Below are positions 13,841 to 17,359 of a stretch of DNA of 17,359 nucleotides, one piece after another. The position numbers and the translations under genes were made by a program. This DNA is from Hermodarchaeum sp048885185 (GTDB lineage: Archaea; Asgardarchaeota; Hermodarchaeia; Hermodarchaeales; Hermodarchaeaceae): NCBI GenBank assembly GCA_048885185.1, contig JBHLQC010000019.1, positions 1 to 17,359 of the forward strand, in the 5' to 3' direction. Under the pieces are notes generated by a model. It had not been told where the DNA came from. It ran no database searches and worked only from the letters and a program-made list of their open reading frames with translations. The stretch's first letter is position 1. Each line of letters starts with the position of its first letter.

Positions 13841-14907
13841 CTTTCTAAACGCTTTTCTCCAATTTCCCGATAGAGCTCAAAAGCGTTCGTAGGTGGAACA
13901 GCAACCTCCGCTTCATCCTTCCGTTTCAAAGACAAAGCCTCTGAAGGACAGGTTGTGACACACAACCCACATCCAATACAATAATCCAAATCAATTTTTG
14001 CAACGCCTTCCTCTATAGTAATTGCATCCATTTGACATCGATCAAGGCAGGTTTCACAACCTGTACAACTGTCTGTATCAACCTCAGCAAAATAATTACT
14101 AGCAACGATAGAACTGGGCTTAGGAATTTTCTTCAAACTACTCAGAATCTCACAACAACAACCACAGCAGTTACAAATAACGAAGCCTCTTTGATCGTTA
14201 CTGGGGCTACAAACAAGCCCAGCATCGTGAGCTTGATCAAGAATTTTTAGTGCTTCCTCAGTAGTAATTTCGCGACCGTATCCATTTTCAATGTAGTAGT
14301 AGGCGCCAGTAGAGAAGATCATACATACTTCGTCAGGTTTGTCACATTCATTGCCTAGAGCCCGTTTTTCGAGACGACAAATACATGGTGCAATGGCGAT
14401 TTTACTCTGCTTCTTCACGATTTCACGAGCATCTTCATAGGGAAGAACGCCCATCGTGGGAGACAAACTTGCATACACAGGAACTACTCGGAGTTGAGGT
14501 GGGTCAGCGGATGCGATGAGCTCCTCTCGAAGAGCTTCATCTAAATATTGCTCAAAATCCTCAGCTAACTGTTTGGTCATATTCTTAACCTGATGTTCAT
14601 AGATTCCGATAGCAAACCATTCAGCACGATAAGTCGTAATGCCTCCTTTTCGTGCTCGGAAAATCAATCCTTTATTGGCTAACTGTTCGAGCAACTGTTC
14701 AATTTCTTTCGGATCTTTGTTTATTTTCTGAGCAATCGCTTCTGCGGTTTCAGGAATATATGTCAAGGACATTGCCATTTCTGCTTCTTCTTTAGTGAAT
14801 AAGCGTTGGAGAATGCGTAATTCTACTCCTGACTCCGTTTTGGGAAAACCTACCGGAAGGTTATCCAGATGGTCCCGAAGTCGCACATACACATCATTTG
14901 TTGTCAT
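13819..14907 (-). CDS. winged-helix / iron-sulfur protein with CNCCGCCC motif and 2x[4Fe-4S] ferredoxin domain
   Basis: A 362-residue soluble protein. The open frame also allows a GTG start at 14919; residue numbers below follow that longer form. Residues about 40-105 look like a winged-helix fold (AEAIAQKINKDPKEIEQLLEQLANKGLIFRA as helix-turn-helix, then a wing at KGGITTYRAE). The middle has C179, C181, C192 and C199 (PCICR then ECDKPDEVC), then C237 and the dense CNCCGCCC (249-256). The C-terminal 280-330 is a classic two-cluster ferredoxin: C285/C288/C291/C295 and C314/C317/C320/C324. Similar 4Fe-4S proteins occur in anaerobic archaea and bacteria; their function is not firmly known to me. 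The layout suggests either a redox-sensing regulator or an electron-transfer module that kept a winged helix as a protein-binding domain. It is convergent with the GNAT gene and stands alone. Confidence 0.8.
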   Translation of the reverse strand: MTTNDVYVRLRDHLDNLPVGFPKTESGVELRILQRLFTKEEAEMAMSLTYIPETAEAIAQKINKDPKEIEQLLEQLANKGLIFRARKGGITTYRAEWFAIGIYEHQVKNMTKQLAEDFEQYLDEALREELIASADPPQLRVVPVYASLSPTMGVLPYEDAREIVKKQSKIAIAPCICRLEKRALGNECDKPDEVCMIFSTGAYYYIENGYGREITTEEALKILDQAHDAGLVCSPSNDQRGFVICNCCGCCCEILSSLKKIPKPSSIVASNYFAEVDTDSCTGCETCLDRCQMDAITIEEGVAKIDLDYCIGCGLCVTTCPSEALSLKRKDEAEVAVPPTNAFELYREIGEKRLERKTSSSN

Positions 14908-14998
14908 ATTTATCGCCACGCGTGTGACATAGAAGTAGCATAGCTCCTTGAATATCTTATGTTCACGTCACAAATGAATCAAAGCAAAAGTTATCGTT

Positions 14999-15586
14999 TT
15001 AGAGTTTATGACCACAGTTTGAACAATGCTTTGAATCTGGATCTACCACTGAGCCACAACTCTCACAAAACTGACTAGCGGCTTTCCCGGGAATATACCC
15101 TGTCCCACGAGGTAGAGGTCTCAGTTTTTCTACTACTTCTTGTTTGGCAACAATGACAGGGAAATGCCACAAGTATAACCCTGCGGCCATTGTAGCTCCG
15201 AGAAGTCCCATGATGATATCACGGACGCCATTCCACCAGAAGTCAGAATAAATGCCAATCCAAGGAAAGAAGTTGGCCAGGAATTCTTCGAAGATTTCCC
15301 AGGCAAATGCTGCTGCTAATGTGTAAAGAATTGCTGGTAGAATAACAATGAGAAGGGGCGGCACAAGGGGGAGAGCCTTTTTCCAGGATCGGACTAAGTT
15401 GAAATTAAGAAGAAATGCACAAATTGCAGCCCCAAAGAGAAAGTGGGGAATCATATCGAGATAGGCACCTGCACTGTATCCTCCTGTGAGTTGAATCCAG
15501 ATATGGGACGAAAAGGCGAGGATAAAGAGTATTATTGTAATCAGAACCCAAAGGCGATCTGTTTGAAACCATGAACGCGTTGTCAT
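14999..15586 (-). CDS. YjdF/DUF2238-like membrane protein with C-terminal zinc ribbon
   Basis: A 195-residue polytopic membrane protein. Hydrophobic segments lie at about 12-32, 46-62, 72-97 and 122-140. Between them are conserved-looking polar residues: H48 (MIPHFLFG), E97/E100/E101 (AWEIFEEF), D115, N119 and D123 (WWNGVRDIIMGLLGA). This pattern resembles the DUF2238/YjdF-type membrane family, whose biochemical role I cannot state. After the last helix a basic linker leads to a CxxC-10-CxxC zinc ribbon (C174, C177, C188, C191), probably on the cytoplasmic side; this tail is not part of the usual membrane family. The ATG at 15586 has GGGGAATTG upstream at somewhat long spacing. It is 63 bases downstream of glpD on the same strand and may be co-transcribed. 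Family assignment is moderate. Confidence 0.7.
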   Translation of the reverse strand: MTTRSWFQTDRLWVLITIILFILAFSSHIWIQLTGGYSAGAYLDMIPHFLFGAAICAFLLNFNLVRSWKKALPLVPPLLIVILPAILYTLAAAFAWEIFEEFLANFFPWIGIYSDFWWNGVRDIIMGLLGATMAAGLYLWHFPVIVAKQEVVEKLRPLPRGTGYIPGKAASQFCESCGSVVDPDSKHCSNCGHKL

Positions 15587-15649
15587 TGCTACAATTCCCC
15601 GTTCTAGACCCGTAGAATAGGCTCAAAAAGTTGTGGGGTTTAACAATTT

Positions 15650-17359
15650 TCAGAGTTTTGGAATGGGAATTTCTCCCTCGAAGAAGAAACTGTTTTTCCG
15701 GACATAATTGATGTAGCGGTTAATTTCTTGTTGTTTTGTCTTCTGGGGCCACCCTAGGATTTGACCCATCCGTGTAGCTGCTACTGCTGCGATTTTTCCT
15801 TGGTATTCGGGTCGGACTGTCCAACAGACTTCCATACGACGACACAACACATCCTCCAAATGTAAAGGCGCCTCATGACGTACAACATAGTCTATCTCGC
15901 CAACTATCCACGGCGCAACCTCAACCGGATATGCTGGCTCGTCCAGCAATCTTTTAGCCATGTCCGGATATTGTGAAGCTTCACGGAGAATAGTGAATCC
16001 TCCTCGTCCATATTGTTGGTAGAGATGAAGGAGAATATGCGGGTGAAGCTCTGCGTTCTTGATTTCTGGACGGGATTCCCATTCTTCCTTAGTAATCGTG
16101 ATGGCAAGGGCAATCTTAGTGAGACCCTTTCTTCCACTAAATTTTGGCAATTCATGCCGGTGTCTGTTCTTTCTGATGTGATTTACCATCAAATCTTCTG
16201 CCATTTTTCGAAAGGTGGTTAATTTTCCTCCAAGTAGACTATAGAGTCCATCTTCTCGTTCTAACACTGTATGTTTCCGTGAAACGTCACTTTCGGTCTT
16301 CCCTGTTTCGGCTACTAGTGGGCGAAGACCAGCATAACTGCCCTGAATATGTTCATCATCGATTTTTGCTTCTGGAAAGAGAATTCTGATAGTCTTCCGA
16401 AGATAGTCTGCATCTTCTCGAGTACAATAAATTTCAGCCGGATCTCCAGAAAAATCGGTATCTGTGGTGCCTACGAGTACCCATTCGTTGCGTCGTATGG
16501 CAAAGAAAAATCGCTTATCATCGATTGAATTCGTAGCAATTGTATCATTGATGGGGAAATCCTTGCGATGATACAATAAATGAACGCCCTTAGTTGGTCG
16601 AAGAATTCTATCTTTCACTTCTCTATTGATGGAGAGGAGCTCATCAGCCCATACGCCTGTTGTGTTGACGACTGCTTTCCCCCGAATTTGGAATGTTTCC
16701 GAGGTGGAATTATTCCCGTCGATGGTTTCAACACCATTAATCCGTTGTGTAGAATCATAGGTAAATCCCATGACACGCACATAATTCATGGGAAGGACCT
16801 TCCCCTTCACTATTGCTTCTTTGAGAACTTCAATGACTAACCGTGCATCATCAATATTCGTATCATACCACATAACAGCGCCTTTCAATCGGGAAGTATT
16901 CAAGAGGGGTTCTAAGTCTTGAATTACATCAATTTTCTTTATACCTCTCCCATTTTTGAAACTCTTAAAGCCAGTGAGAAAGTCGTAGAAAAAGGCGCCT
17001 AATCGAACTGTTCGGTAACTCCAGCTCTTTGGTAACTCAAGATCTCCCAGTTGCCCGGCTTCGAGGATTGGATACAAAAATCGGGTTGGTCGAGTCATAT
17101 GAGAAAGTCCCTTCGTTCGCAACCAATTCCTTTCAGTGGCAGCCTCCCGAACCAATCCAAACTCGTTTTGAGCAAGATATCGAAATCCTCCATGAGCAAG
17201 CTTCGTTGATCGACTGGACGTACCAAACGCAAAATCTCTTTGATCAAGGACAGCCACGCTTAATCCGCGGTATGCAGACTCTAGCGCTACACCTGCACCA
17301 TTAATACCTCCGCCTATCACGATGACATCCCAGGTTGTTTCCTGTAGTTCCTGGAGATG
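15650..17359 (-). CDS. glpD: FAD-dependent glycerol-3-phosphate dehydrogenase (5' end outside window)
   Basis: This enzyme oxidises sn-glycerol-3-phosphate to dihydroxyacetone phosphate, with electrons passed from FAD to a quinone or other carrier. About 569 residues are in the window. The Rossmann motif WDVIVIGGGINGAGVA is visible only when the frame is followed upstream of the GTG at 17320. The frame stays open to the right edge, so the real start lies outside. Further family marks are SSRSTKLAHGGFRYL (active-site/FAD region), RPTKGVHL, the strand VLVGTTDTDFSGDP, and GLYSLLGGKLTTFRKMAE near the C-terminal FAD contact. The C-terminal cap has EDVLCRRMEVCW. No membrane segment is seen; such enzymes attach peripherally. 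It may form a transcript with the membrane protein downstream. GlpD versus GlpA is not fully separable, as the C-terminal part is of GlpD-like length. Confidence 0.92.
   Translation of the reverse strand, partial: HLQELQETTWDVIVIGGGINGAGVALESAYRGLSVAVLDQRDFAFGTSSRSTKLAHGGFRYLAQNEFGLVREAATERNWLRTKGLSHMTRPTRFLYPILEAGQLGDLELPKSWSYRTVRLGAFFYDFLTGFKSFKNGRGIKKIDVIQDLEPLLNTSRLKGAVMWYDTNIDDARLVIEVLKEAIVKGKVLPMNYVRVMGFTYDSTQRINGVETIDGNNSTSETFQIRGKAVVNTTGVWADELLSINREVKDRILRPTKGVHLLYHRKDFPINDTIATNSIDDKRFFFAIRRNEWVLVGTTDTDFSGDPAEIYCTREDADYLRKTIRILFPEAKIDDEHIQGSYAGLRPLVAETGKTESDVSRKHTVLEREDGLYSLLGGKLTTFRKMAEDLMVNHIRKNRHRHELPKFSGRKGLTKIALAITITKEEWESRPEIKNAELHPHILLHLYQQYGRGGFTILREASQYPDMAKRLLDEPAYPVEVAPWIVGEIDYVVRHEAPLHLEDVLCRRMEVCWTVRPEYQGKIAAVAATRMGQILGWPQKTKQQEINRYINYVRKNSFFFEGEIPIPKL

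Noticed and set aside
14894..14941. 15-codon upstream ORF on the minus strand overlapping the start of the winged-helix/Fe-S gene
   Set aside because: It has AAGGAG upstream but only 2 bases before its ATG, which is too close, and nothing in the peptide suggests a leader function.
1..17359. tRNA/rRNA genes, CRISPR array, toxin-antitoxin or defence cluster
   Set aside because: No tRNA cloverleaf with T-arm motif, no regularly spaced repeats and no nuclease or toxin-like gene pair were found on reading the spacers and ORFs.

Overview
The window looks archaeal. It encodes transcription factor B (TFB), a type 2 methionine aminopeptidase, a compact thymidylate kinase, a Roadblock/LC7 protein, a CTP-type polyprenol kinase domain and an apparent C/D box guide RNA. 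The Roadblock protein and the eukaryote-like acidic tail on the aminopeptidase fit an Asgard-type or related archaeon, but lineage cannot be fixed from this sequence alone. There are no tRNAs, rRNAs, CRISPR arrays or insertion sequences. Genes are mostly singletons or divergent pairs with short gaps.

Left part (1-4400): the N-terminus of an aldehyde:ferredoxin oxidoreductase and a four-cluster ferredoxin form a minus-strand operon. Divergent from it is a fused HAD phosphatase-like / membrane polyprenol (dolichol/phytol-type) kinase. A coiled-coil protein with a zinc ribbon at each end follows. It overlaps tail to tail with an unrecognised minus-strand gene, which is divergent from tmk.

Middle (4400-7800): just after tmk lies a well-formed C/D box sRNA candidate. 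It has a GC terminal stem, an exact kink-turn and an exact C'/D' core, and one guide is complementary to the universal decoding-centre segment of 16S rRNA. Then come a Roadblock gene, divergent methionine aminopeptidase, a 373-base spacer with several inverted repeats, tfb with a hairpin terminator, and a 350-base spacer that may hold a tiny membrane-protein ORF.

Right part (7800-17359): a secreted subtilisin-like protease ends at a strong GC hairpin terminator. It is followed by a convergent flavodoxin, a long-chain acyl-CoA synthetase-like enzyme with a 21-base palindrome upstream, and a GNAT acetyltransferase. On the minus strand are a winged-helix/iron-sulfur protein, a YjdF/DUF2238-like membrane protein with a zinc ribbon tail, and an FAD glycerol-3-phosphate dehydrogenase that runs off the right edge.

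Taken together, the genes mix information processing (TFB, MetAP, Tmk, sRNA) with ferredoxin/flavodoxin redox chemistry and lipid- or glycerol-linked metabolism (acyl-CoA ligase, GlpD, polyprenol kinase). No single large operon or defence island is present. The most unusual items are the sRNA, the HAD-kinase fusion with a degenerate HAD motif IV, and the winged-helix/Fe-S protein.
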